Translations under genes and position numbers: made by a program
Source of the DNA: CADEEN01 sp031389585
GTDB taxonomy: Bacteria; Pseudomonadota; Gammaproteobacteria; Burkholderiales; Burkholderiaceae_C
Assembly (NCBI GenBank): GCA_031389585.1
Contig: JANMSS010000110.1
Location: 1 to 19,002 of the forward strand
DNA length: 19,002 bases
Direction: 5' to 3'
Part shown: piece by piece, positions 13,242-19,002 of the stretch
Position numbering within the stretch: the first letter of the stretch is position 1
Layout of the letters: each line of letters starts with the position of its first letter
The notes under the pieces: generated by a model
Told to the model about the DNA's origin: nothing
What the model saw: the letters and a program-made list of their open reading frames with translations, nothing else
Database searches by the model: none

Positions 13242-14509
13242 GCCGACTCCATCTTCAGCGCCGCAAGCCGCTCGTTCGCCGGCGGGTGTGAGTAGTAGAA
13301 GCTCACGAAGACCGGGTCGGGTGTCAAGGTGCCGGCGTTGGCTTCATGCAGCTTGAGCAGTGCGTTGGCCAAGTCGCGGCCGCTGGACTGCGCACAGGCA
13401 TAGGCGTCAGCCTCGAATTCATGGCGGCGCGACACTCGCGAGGCCAGCGGCACCAACAGGAAGGCGAATGGTGGCAGCGCCAGCATGAACAGCAGCAACG
13501 CCAGCGCGTCGTTGGGCCCGCCCAGGTTGGGCGTGACGCCCAGGCCGGAGTAGAACCACTGCTGTTGCGCCAGCCAGCCGAGCAGCGCCAAGGCGGCCAG
13601 GCTCATCGCAAAGACCACGGCCATGCGCTTGGGCACATGGCGCAGCTTGAAGTGGCCGAGTTCATGTGCCAGCACCGCCTCGACCTCGCCCGGCGTCAGG
13701 CGCTTGAGCAGGGTGTCGAAGAAGACCACCCGCTTGGCCGCACCCAGGCCGGTGAAGTAGGCGTTGGCATGGGCCGAGCGGCGGCTGCCGTCCATCACGA
13801 ACAGGCCCTTGGCGGCAAAGCCGCAGCGCGCCATCAAGGCCTGCACCCGCTGCTTCAGCGACTCGTCGGCCAGCGGTTCGAACTTGTTGAACAGCGGCGC
13901 GATCAGGGTCGGGTAGATCACGAGCATCAGCAACTGAAAGCCTACCCAGGCCAGCCAGGCCCACAGCCACCACCAGGCGCCTGCGCTGGCCATGATCCAC
14001 AACACCAGCGCGACCAGTGGCAGGCCGATCAGCGCGGCCACCAGCAGGCCTTTGACGGCATCGACCAGGTACAGGCGCCAGCTCGTGCGGTTGAAGCCGA
14101 AGCGTTGCTCGATGCGAAAGGTGTTGTAGATCTCGAGCGGTGCATCGAGCAGACCGCCGATCAGTGCGAATGCGGTCACCAGCGCGAGCTGGTAGGCCAG
14201 GTCGCCCCAGCGTGGCTGGATCGCGTCGCGAACGACGTCGCTCAAGGCGTCCAGGCCGCCGAGCAAGGTCCAGCCGAGCAGCACGGCCGTGCCGAATGCC
14301 AGCGTGATCAGGCCAAAACGCGAGCGCACCACGGTGTAGTCGGCCGCCTTTTGGTGCGCAGCAAGCGGCACCGACGCGGCGAACGCTGCCGGCACCGCAG
14401 CCCGATGGCCCGCGACATGGCGCATCTGCCGCGATGCCAGCCAGAACTTGAGCGCCACCGTCAGCAGCAGGGCGGCGGCAAAGGTCACGGAGAGCCAGAG
14501 TGATTGCAT
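13238..14509 (-). CDS. M48-family membrane metalloprotease, Ste24/CAAX prenyl protease-like
   Basis: A 423-residue integral inner-membrane zinc protease related to Ste24. The zinc motif AHELGHFKLRH gives His282, Glu283 and His286; the third ligand is Glu364 in RRHEFEADAYA. Spans are visible near 3-22, 65-86, 105-122, 152-200 (two), 296-315 and 335-355. The family segments SRFGLITLAFGT, IEQRFGFNRTSW, IYPTLIAPLFNKFEPL and NAYFTGLGAAKRVVFFDTLL are all present. Bacteria lack CAAX prenylation, so the role is probably membrane-protein quality control, as proposed for other M48 proteases. ATG 14509 is chosen because it begins a short N-terminus before the first span; an in-frame start at 14545 would overlap the orn promoter region. 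It heads the unit M48-PCD-rsgA. A minus-strand TACACT (14519-14524) could be its -10, giving a very short leader. Confidence 0.9.
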   Translation of the reverse strand: MQSLWLSVTFAAALLLTVALKFWLASRQMRHVAGHRAAVPAAFAASVPLAAHQKAADYTVVRSRFGLITLAFGTAVLLGWTLLGGLDALSDVVRDAIQPRWGDLAYQLALVTAFALIGGLLDAPLEIYNTFRIEQRFGFNRTSWRLYLVDAVKGLLVAALIGLPLVALVLWIMASAGAWWWLWAWLAWVGFQLLMLVIYPTLIAPLFNKFEPLADESLKQRVQALMARCGFAAKGLFVMDGSRRSAHANAYFTGLGAAKRVVFFDTLLKRLTPGEVEAVLAHELGHFKLRHVPKRMAVVFAMSLAALALLGWLAQQQWFYSGLGVTPNLGGPNDALALLLFMLALPPFAFLLVPLASRVSRRHEFEADAYACAQSSGRDLANALLKLHEANAGTLTPDPVFVSFYYSHPPANERLAALKMESA

Positions 14510-14565
14510 AGGGGTCGCAGTGTAGGGCTGAGACAATGACCGCATTGAACTTCCAAGAGCTTGCC

Positions 14566-15126
14566 ATGACAGAGACCGTCCTGCCCAAAGACGACAGCAA
14601 CCTGATCTGGATCGACCTGGAAATGACCGGGCTGTACCCCGACCGCGACCACATCATCGAGATTGCGGTGGTGGTCACCGACGCGCAGGTCACTACCCGC
14701 GTTGAAGGCCCGGTATTCGCGATTCACCAGAGCGACGCCACGCTCGACGCGATGGACGCCTGGAACAAGGGCACCCATGGCAAGAGTGGGCTGATCGATC
14801 GCGTCAAGGCTTCGGCGATCGATGAAGCCCATGCGCAGGCGCAGGTGATCGAGTGGTTGTCGCAGTACGTCAAGGCCGGCAAGAGTCCGATGTGCGGCAA
14901 CTCGATCTGCCAGGACCGGCGCTTCCTGGCCAAGGACATGCCGGCGCTGGAGGCTTTCTTCCACTACCGCAACCTCGATGTCAGCACGCTGAAGGAATTG
15001 GCCCGGCGCTGGAAACCGGCTGCGCTTGAGGGCATCAAGAAGGCGCAGGCGCATACGGCGTTGGCGGATGTGCACGAGTCGATCGACGAACTGCTGCACT
15101 ACCGCCAGCACCTGCTGGCGGTTTAG
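14566..15126 (+). CDS. orn: Oligoribonuclease
   Basis: A 186-residue DEDDh 3'-5' exonuclease that degrades RNA dinucleotides and very short oligomers, the last step of mRNA turnover; it also clears pGpG from cyclic-di-GMP breakdown. The four acidic ligands and the histidine are visible: IWIDLEMTGL with Asp17 and Glu19, CGNSICQDRRFL with Asp117, and AHTALADVHESI with His163 and Asp168. The block DVSTLKELARRWKP (138-151) is highly conserved. The Gly usual in GNSIGQDRRF of E. coli is Cys here. Two starts are possible: ATG 14536 (196 residues) and ATG 14566. I prefer 14566 because AAGAG sits 6 bases upstream and the extra ten residues look unlike the family, but this is not certain. It is divergent from the M48 gene, 56 bases away. 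Confidence 0.93.
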   Translation: MTETVLPKDDSNLIWIDLEMTGLYPDRDHIIEIAVVVTDAQVTTRVEGPVFAIHQSDATLDAMDAWNKGTHGKSGLIDRVKASAIDEAHAQAQVIEWLSQYVKAGKSPMCGNSICQDRRFLAKDMPALEAFFHYRNLDVSTLKELARRWKPAALEGIKKAQAHTALADVHESIDELLHYRQHLLAV

Positions 15127-15432
15127 GGCGGCGCGATTAGGGACAAACCCGAACTTCGGCTACAATGCCCCACGGCTTCGAAGAGCCCTTGTCTTCGAAG
15201 CCGTTCGTTCATCCCCTCTAGCCTGGTGCATCCCGCCTTCTCGGCGTTCGATGCGTGCCGCTGCTGATTGCAGACGCGGACGTTGGTTGGCGGCGATGCC
15301 GTCGCTTGGACCCGTCCGTTGTTGGTGCCGCCCTCAGGCACTCACGTTCAGCCTACCGCGACTTGATCTGCAGCGCTGCCCCGTGCCGCGCCGGTGCGTG
15401 CCTGTGCGCGCGCTGAATCTGAAAGAGCTGTG
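15127..15432 (+). promoter_or_regulatory. rhlE promoter and long structured leader
   Basis: This 306-base gap holds no confident gene. TACAAT at 15161-15166 is a likely -10 (the -35 is poor), predicting a start near 15173 and a leader of about 260 nt. The transcript would begin with a perfect hairpin: ACGGCTTCGAAGA (15172-15184), a 7-base loop, and TCTTCGAAGCCG plus T (15192-15204). A second element pairs CGGACG (15277-15282) with CGTCCG (15313-15318) and encloses GGCGGC-GAT-GCCGTC (15289-15303). A 60-codon open frame from ATG 15251 ends at a TGA sharing a base with the rhlE ATG. GAAAGAG at 15421-15427 is the rhlE ribosome binding site. Long leaders are known for other DEAD-box helicase mRNAs such as csdA of E. 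coli; control here is inference. Confidence 0.6.
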
Positions 15433-16827
15433 ATGTTTACCGAGACCCAGAACCTACAACACCCACAAGACGCTGCACCGGCGTCGATGAGCCCGACGCC
15501 AAGCGGCTTCGCGGCAATTGCCCTGCACGCGGCCTTGCACCGTGCGCTGGCTGACGCCGGCTACACCACGCCGACCGACGTGCAAGCGCGTGCCATCACG
15601 CCGGCGCTGGCCGGGCGTGATCTGCGCGTCTCGTCGTCCACCGGCAGCGGCAAGACCGCGTCCTTCGTACTGCCCGCGCTTCAGGGCGTGCTCGACGTGC
15701 GCGCCAGCGGTGAGCGCCGCGACCGCGGTGTGGTCTACGGCCCGCGCGTGCTGGTGCTGACCCCGACGCGCGAGCTGGCGATCCAGGTCGCCAAGGCGAC
15801 CGATACCTACGGCCGCCATGTGCAGGGCCTGCGAGTGGCCACGGTCGTCGGCGGCGTGCCCTCTGGTGCGCAATTGAAGGCCATGCGCGGCCCGCTCGAC
15901 GTGCTGATCGCCACGCCGGGCCGCCTGATCGACCATGTCAAGAGCGGCAAGCTGGTGCTCGACAACGTGACCATGCTGGTCCTCGACGAAGCCGACCGCA
16001 TGCTCGACATGGGTTTCATCGACGACATTCGTTTCATCGCCGAGTGCATTCCGAAGACGCGCCAGACCATGATGTACAGCGCCACGTTCGCCGGCAATGT
16101 CGGTCGTTTGGCCAGTGAGTTGCTCAAGCCGGACGCGCAGACGATCGCTGTCGATTCGCACACCGACACCCACGAGCACATCGAGCAGCGTCTGCACTGG
16201 GCCGACGACGGCCGCCACAAGCAAGCGCTGCTCGATCACCTGCTGACGACCAAGGAAGTCGACCAGGCGCTGGTCTTCACCAGCACCCAGCGCGATGCCG
16301 ACTGGCTGGCTGACCGTCTGGCCGACATGGGCCATGCGGTCGCCTCGTTGCATGGCGGACTGCCGCAAGGCCGGCGCAACCATGTGCTGCAGGGCCTGCG
16401 TTCGCGCAAGCTGCGCGTGCTGGTGGCTACCGACGTGGCCGCACGCGGCATCGACGTGCCGACCATCAGCCATGTCATCAACTTCGGCCTGCCGATGAAG
16501 GCCGAAGACTATGTGCACCGCATTGGCCGCACCGGCCGCGCCGGCCGTCAGGGCCTGGCGGTGACGCTGGCCGAGGCCGGCGATGCAGGCATGATCCGCC
16601 GCATCCAGCAGTTCACGACGCAGTCCATCCCGGTGGCCACGATCACCGGCCTGGAGCCGAAGAAGGCCGCGCCGCGCACCACCGGCAGCGCCGGTTTCCG
16701 CAGCGAAGGCGGCTTCGGTGGCGGCAAGTCCTTCGACCGCAAGCCGCGCTTCGGCGCCGGCCCGGCCGGTGCCCGCAAGCCGGGCGGCAGCTTCAAGCCC
16801 AAGCGTCCGAGCGCGTTCAGCCGCTAA
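15433..16827 (+). CDS. rhlE: DEAD-box ATP-dependent RNA helicase, RhlE type
   Basis: A 464-residue RNA helicase that unwinds short RNA duplexes using ATP, acting in RNA decay or ribosome assembly. All core motifs are in order: Q motif (Phe26 to Gln51, GYTTPTDVQARAI), motif I STGSGKT (69-75), Ia PTRELA (111-116), GG (140-141), Ib TPGR (161-164), II DEAD (185-188), III SAT (216-218), V ATDVAARGID (332-341) and VI HRIGRTGRAGR (362-372). The C-terminal 55 residues are a disordered Gly/Lys/Arg-rich tail ending KPKRPSAFSR, which probably adds non-specific RNA binding. The RhlE label rests on domain layout and the tail; assignment among RhlE, RhlB and SrmB subgroups needs a tree. ATG 15433 is supported by GAAAGAG at 15421-15427. 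A strong terminator follows 21 bases after the stop. Confidence 0.9.
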   Translation: MFTETQNLQHPQDAAPASMSPTPSGFAAIALHAALHRALADAGYTTPTDVQARAITPALAGRDLRVSSSTGSGKTASFVLPALQGVLDVRASGERRDRGVVYGPRVLVLTPTRELAIQVAKATDTYGRHVQGLRVATVVGGVPSGAQLKAMRGPLDVLIATPGRLIDHVKSGKLVLDNVTMLVLDEADRMLDMGFIDDIRFIAECIPKTRQTMMYSATFAGNVGRLASELLKPDAQTIAVDSHTDTHEHIEQRLHWADDGRHKQALLDHLLTTKEVDQALVFTSTQRDADWLADRLADMGHAVASLHGGLPQGRRNHVLQGLRSRKLRVLVATDVAARGIDVPTISHVINFGLPMKAEDYVHRIGRTGRAGRQGLAVTLAEAGDAGMIRRIQQFTTQSIPVATITGLEPKKAAPRTTGSAGFRSEGGFGGGKSFDRKPRFGAGPAGARKPGGSFKPKRPSAFSR

Positions 16828-16848
16828 GGCACTGAGCCGCACAGTACT

Positions 16849-16879
16849 AATGAGCCCCTGGCCAGGCCAGGGGCTCATT
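16849..16879 (+). terminator. Strong hairpin terminator after rhlE
   Basis: A perfect 13-bp stem pairs AATGAGCCCCTGG (16849-16861) with CCAGGGGCTCATT (16867-16879) around a 5-base CCAGG loop, G/C-rich in the middle with A/T at the base. It lies between rhlE and msrA. Only two T residues close the stem and no long T tract follows, so termination may be less than complete or may work in both directions. Confidence 0.75.
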
Positions 16880-16900
16880 GCATTGGGCTCGCGCGATGTG

Positions 16901-16933
16901 ACTCCTGCCGATAATGGCGAGCGCGTCAGGAGT
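16901..16933 (+). promoter_or_regulatory. Candidate msrA promoter inside an inverted repeat
   Basis: GATAAT at 16910-16915 is a likely -10 for msrA; TTGGGC (16883-16888) is a possible but widely spaced -35 (21 bases). A perfect 7-base inverted repeat, ACTCCTG (16901-16907) and CAGGAGT (16927-16933), brackets the -10 and the predicted start, which is where a repressor or a transcript-start hairpin could act. No known operator consensus is recognised. Confidence 0.4.
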
Positions 16934-16976
16934 GGGCTGGCGCAGGCGACCACGCCGCTGACTCAAGGAGCAATGC

Positions 16977-17510
16977 ATGGCAAACGAAATCATCACGCTG
17001 GGTGGCGGCTGTTTCTGGTGCACCGAGGCGGTGTACGAGCAGGTCGACGGCGTGACTGCGGTCGAATCCGGGTACAGCAACGGGCATGTGCTGAATCCGA
17101 GCTATGAGCAGGTGTGCAGCGGCCAGACTGGTCACAACGAAGTCGTGTGCGTGACGTACGACAACGAGCGCATCAGCCTGCGCGAGGTGCTCGAGATCTT
17201 CTTTCACATTCACGATCCGACCACGTTGAACTACCAAGGCAACGATGTCGGCACGCAGTACCGCTCGGGCATCTACTTCGAGGGCCCCGAGCAGGAGCGC
17301 GTGGCGCGTGAGGTGCTTGCCCAGGCCGATGCGGAGCACGGCGGGCGCGTCGTCACCGAGGTCAAGCCGCTGGCCAATTACTCGCGCGCCGAGGACTACC
17401 ACCAGCATTACTTCGCCAGCCACCCTGGCCAGGGCTATTGCGCTGTCGTCGTGGCGCCGAAGGTGCAAAAGTTCAAGCGCACATTCGCCGCGCGCTTGAA
17501 ACGTACCTGA
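16977..17510 (+). CDS. msrA: Peptide-methionine (S)-S-oxide reductase MsrA
   Basis: A 177-residue cytosolic enzyme that reduces the S epimer of methionine sulfoxide in proteins and free methionine, using thioredoxin. The active-site motif GGGCFWCTE (9-17) carries the catalytic Cys12. Further family blocks are VESGYSNGHVLNPSYEQVCS (29-48), TGHNEVVCVTYD (51-62), DVGTQYRSGIYF (90-101) and YHQHYFASHPGQGYC (141-155). The C-terminal Cys155 is a likely resolving cysteine; Cys47 and Cys58 are also present. No MsrB domain is fused and none is encoded nearby. ATG 16977 has AAGGAG (16965-16970) 6 bases upstream; the ATG 4 bases earlier is in another frame. It is a single-gene unit between the rhlE terminator and convergent pdxH, whose stop is 3 bases away. 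Confidence 0.95.
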   Translation: MANEIITLGGGCFWCTEAVYEQVDGVTAVESGYSNGHVLNPSYEQVCSGQTGHNEVVCVTYDNERISLREVLEIFFHIHDPTTLNYQGNDVGTQYRSGIYFEGPEQERVAREVLAQADAEHGGRVVTEVKPLANYSRAEDYHQHYFASHPGQGYCAVVVAPKVQKFKRTFAARLKRT

Positions 17511-17513
17511 ATC

Positions 17514-18173
17514 TCAGGGCGCGAGTCGCTCGCGCAGCCACTCCTGCCTGTCGGTTGCAGCTCGCCGGTAGCGCAGGCGATCGTGCAGGCGGCTGTTGCG
17601 CCCCTGCCAGAACTCCCAACACTGGGGCACGAGCCGGTAGCCGCCCCAATGTGGCGGCCTTGGCGGGTTCAGCGCATAGCGAGCCGCGAACTTGGCCGCG
17701 TTGGCCACCAGCACCATGCGCGAGCCAATGACCTCGCTTTGTGGCGAGGCCCAGGCGCCGATGCGCGAGTCGAGCGGCCGGGTGGCGAAGTAAGCGTCGC
17801 TGTCGGCCTCAGCGACCCGCTCGACGCGGCCCTCGATGCGCACCACACGCTCGAGCTCGACCCAGTGGAACTGCAGCGCGGCCAGTGGTGATGCGGTCAG
17901 CTCGCGGCCCTTGCGGCTCTGATAGTTGGTGTACCAGACGATGCCCCGTGCGTCATAGCCCTTGATCAGCACGACGCGTGTGGACGGCTGACCGCCTTCG
18001 CCCACAGTGGCCAGCGTCATCGCGTTGGGTTCAGGCAGCGCCGCATCGATCGCCTCGCCGAGCCAGCGCTCGAACTGTTGCAGCGGGTCGGGCAGTGACG
18101 CGGCTTCGTCTAGTTCGGCGCGCGCGTAGCTCTTGCGCAACGCGGCGATGTCTTGCGTGGGCGGGCCGTCCAT
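17514..18173 (-). CDS. pdxH: Pyridoxine/pyridoxamine 5'-phosphate oxidase
   Basis: A 219-residue FMN enzyme that oxidises pyridoxine or pyridoxamine 5'-phosphate to pyridoxal 5'-phosphate, the last step of vitamin B6 synthesis and salvage. FMN and substrate contacts are visible in STRVVLIKGYD (64-74), YTNYQSRKGREL (81-92), QFHWVELERVVRIEG (101-115) and SRIGAWASPQS (136-146). The family signature WEFWQGRNSRLHDR (186-199) has Arg195 and His197 for the substrate, and the protein ends RLAP as in E. coli PdxH. Length is normal. ATG 18173 has no Shine-Dalgarno; minus-strand TATGCT (18180-18185) lies 6 bases upstream, suggesting a leaderless transcript. It converges on msrA with 3 bases between stops, and no hairpin terminator is seen there. 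Confidence 0.95.
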   Translation of the reverse strand: MDGPPTQDIAALRKSYARAELDEAASLPDPLQQFERWLGEAIDAALPEPNAMTLATVGEGGQPSTRVVLIKGYDARGIVWYTNYQSRKGRELTASPLAALQFHWVELERVVRIEGRVERVAEADSDAYFATRPLDSRIGAWASPQSEVIGSRMVLVANAAKFAARYALNPPRPPHWGGYRLVPQCWEFWQGRNSRLHDRLRYRRAATDRQEWLRERLAP

Positions 18174-18179
18174 GTGGCG

Positions 18180-18185
18180 AGCATA
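18180..18185 (-). promoter_or_regulatory. Candidate -10 for a leaderless pdxH mRNA
   Basis: On the minus strand TATGCT is followed by CGCCAC and then the pdxH ATG, so transcription would begin at or beside the start codon. No ribosome binding site or clear -35 is visible. The arrangement equals that before the NUDIX gene on the plus strand. Confidence 0.4.
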
Positions 18186-18329
18186 AGCGCGGCGCGGCCT
18201 ACCCAGTACTGCTTAAGTGAAAGGCCTTAGGTGGTGGCCCCACTTACGCGGGACGGGTTGGCAGCCGATTCTTGGTGCATGCCGCAGCGAGCGTTGCGGC
18301 CGACCTTGAAACCACTCGTGTCACTACAG

Positions 18330-18965
18330 ATGAACCCGCCTGTCACCGTGATCGTTCTTGCCGCCGGCACGGCCAGTCGGTTCACTGGCGCCGGGCACAA
18401 ACTTGCGCAGGCGCTCGACGACGGCGGCGATGCCGGCGCCGTGCTTAGCGTGACGCTGCGCAACGCGATCGCCAGCCGCCTGCCGGTGTTGGTAGTAGCC
18501 AGCGCCGAGCTCGCGCCGCTGGCGCAGCAACAGGTCGCGGCCCGCGATGTCGTGATCCTGCCTCCCTTGCGCACCCGCGGCATGGGCGACTCGATCGCCG
18601 CTGGAGTGGTGGCGCGTGCCGATGCGGGCGGCTGGCTGGTGCTGCCCGGCGACATGCCGCGAGTGCGTGCGGACACGCTGCAGCAGGTTGCGCAGGCGTT
18701 GCAGACGCACGCCGTGGCCTACGCGCAGTACGCCGGTCGGCGCGGCCACCCAGTCGGCTTCTCGGCCGAGTTGTTTTCGGAGTTGGTGGCGTTGACGGGT
18801 GACGAAGGTGCACGCCGGTTGGTGGCGCGCTACCCGGCCCTGGCGGTCGAGGTCGATGACCCCGGTGTCCTGATCGACATCGACACCGTCCAGGACCTGG
18901 CGGCGCTGCGTGCGGCCACGGGTGGCTACGGCGCGCCCGTGGGCTTGCTGCCGCCATTGCGCTGA
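18330..18965 (+). CDS. MobA/MocA-like nucleotidyltransferase
   Basis: A 211-residue protein with the glycosyltransferase-A/NTP-transferase fold (NTP_transf_3) of MobA, MocA and YgfJ proteins, which attach CMP or GMP to molybdopterin. The nucleotide loop is VIVLAAGTASRF (7-18) followed by a Lys in GAGHKL. The metal site is LPGDMPRV (105-112), with Asp108 in the usual position. GMGDSIAAGVV (84-94) and GRRGHPVGFSAELFSEL match MocA-like proteins, as does the C-terminal DIDTVQDLAAL. Many members sit beside xanthine dehydrogenase or CoxL-type genes; none is in view, though such genes may lie beyond the window edge. ATG 18330 is preferred because the fold begins at once; the frame stays open to 18231, where the extra residues look non-conserved. 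No ribosome binding site is obvious. It is divergent from pdxH. Confidence 0.82.
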   Translation: MNPPVTVIVLAAGTASRFTGAGHKLAQALDDGGDAGAVLSVTLRNAIASRLPVLVVASAELAPLAQQQVAARDVVILPPLRTRGMGDSIAAGVVARADAGGWLVLPGDMPRVRADTLQQVAQALQTHAVAYAQYAGRRGHPVGFSAELFSELVALTGDEGARRLVARYPALAVEVDDPGVLIDIDTVQDLAALRAATGGYGAPVGLLPPLR

Positions 18966-18975
18966 CTCGAGCCAC

Positions 18976-18993
18976 CGGCCCGGCGCCGGGCCG
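18976..18993. repeat. Perfect 18-base G/C palindrome
   Basis: CGGCCCGGCGCCGGGCCG reads the same on both strands, 10 bases after the MobA-like stop. As RNA it could form a 7-bp stem with a GCGC loop. The window ends 9 bases later with no T tract seen, so it may be part of a terminator or just G/C-rich sequence. Confidence 0.45.
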
Positions 18994-19002
18994 CCCCACG
19001 CG

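Noticed and set aside
13346..14503. 385-codon plus-strand frame opposite the M48 protease gene
   Set aside because: It is dominated by Gln, His, Arg and Gly, typical of antisense translation, and the M48 motifs on the other strand are unmistakable.
14536..14565. Upstream ATG 14536 as the orn start
   Set aside because: The ten added residues look non-conserved, and a better-placed purine-rich site precedes ATG 14566; not fully excluded.
15454..16953. 499-codon open frame antisense to rhlE
   Set aside because: It mirrors the codon pattern of rhlE, is rich in Ala/Gly/Arg/His/Gln without recognisable motifs, and has no ribosome binding site. G/C-rich third positions keep antisense frames open.
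1..19002. CRISPR arrays, tRNA or rRNA genes, insertion sequences, integrase or toxin-antitoxin genes
   Set aside because: Looked for on both strands; no spaced direct repeats, cloverleaf-like sequence, transposase motifs or small paired ORFs could be supported.

Overview
This window looks like ordinary chromosomal backbone from a high-GC betaproteobacterium, most likely Burkholderiales. The basis is gene content and order (perM-hda-HAD-pcnB-folK; rpsP-rimM-trmD-rplS; then NUDIX, a CobD/CbiB-like protein, rsgA, a pterin dehydratase, an M48 protease and orn), with G/C-rich third codon positions. I see no insertion sequence, integrase, phage gene, CRISPR array, tRNA or rRNA. No gene looks foreign in composition. 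All genes appear intact except the first, which is cut by the window edge.

Layout. (1) 1-5083, plus strand, closely packed: 3' end of a SirB1-type transglutaminase-like/TPR protein, a PerM (AI-2E family) membrane protein, the replication regulator Hda, a HAD phosphatase, poly(A) polymerase PcnB and the folate enzyme FolK. Stop/start overlaps couple hda to the HAD gene and the HAD gene to pcnB. (2) 5142-6819, plus: a DUF47 PhoU-like protein and a Pit phosphate permease, a standard pair. (3) 6821-7797, minus: a GNAT acetyltransferase translationally coupled to a small TM2-like membrane protein; the latter ends one base from the pit stop. (4) 7830-10129, plus: the rpsP-rimM-trmD-rplS ribosome/tRNA operon, with a perfect TATAAT before rpsP and another at the trmD stop codon, closed by tandem hairpins and a T tract. 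(5) 10217-11937, plus: CoA pyrophosphatase (NUDIX) and a CobD/CbiB/AmpE-like membrane protein. (6) 12016-14509, minus: M48 protease, pterin-4a-carbinolamine dehydratase and RsgA, each overlapping the next by 4 bases, rsgA probably starting at TTG. (7) 14566-18965: orn (+), an RhlE-type DEAD-box helicase (+) behind a leader of about 260 nt with a strong 5' hairpin, msrA (+), pdxH (-) and a MobA/MocA-like nucleotidyltransferase (+).

The dominant theme is RNA and ribosome metabolism: PcnB adds 3' tails, Orn clears the dinucleotides and short oligomers left by RNA decay, RhlE remodels RNA, RimM and RsgA mature the 30S subunit, TrmD modifies tRNA, and S16 and L19 are ribosomal proteins. Cofactor enzymes (FolK, pterin dehydratase, PdxH, CoA pyrophosphatase, MobA-like) are scattered between them.

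I found no convincing new multi-gene system. The most interesting structure is non-coding: the rhlE leader (perfect 13-bp hairpin at the predicted transcript start, a second folded element, and an open frame ending in a TGATG overlap with the rhlE start), the structured rpsP and rplS leaders, and two genes with identical TATGCT-6 nt-ATG starts that suggest leaderless mRNAs. All promoter and RNA-structure calls were made by eye.
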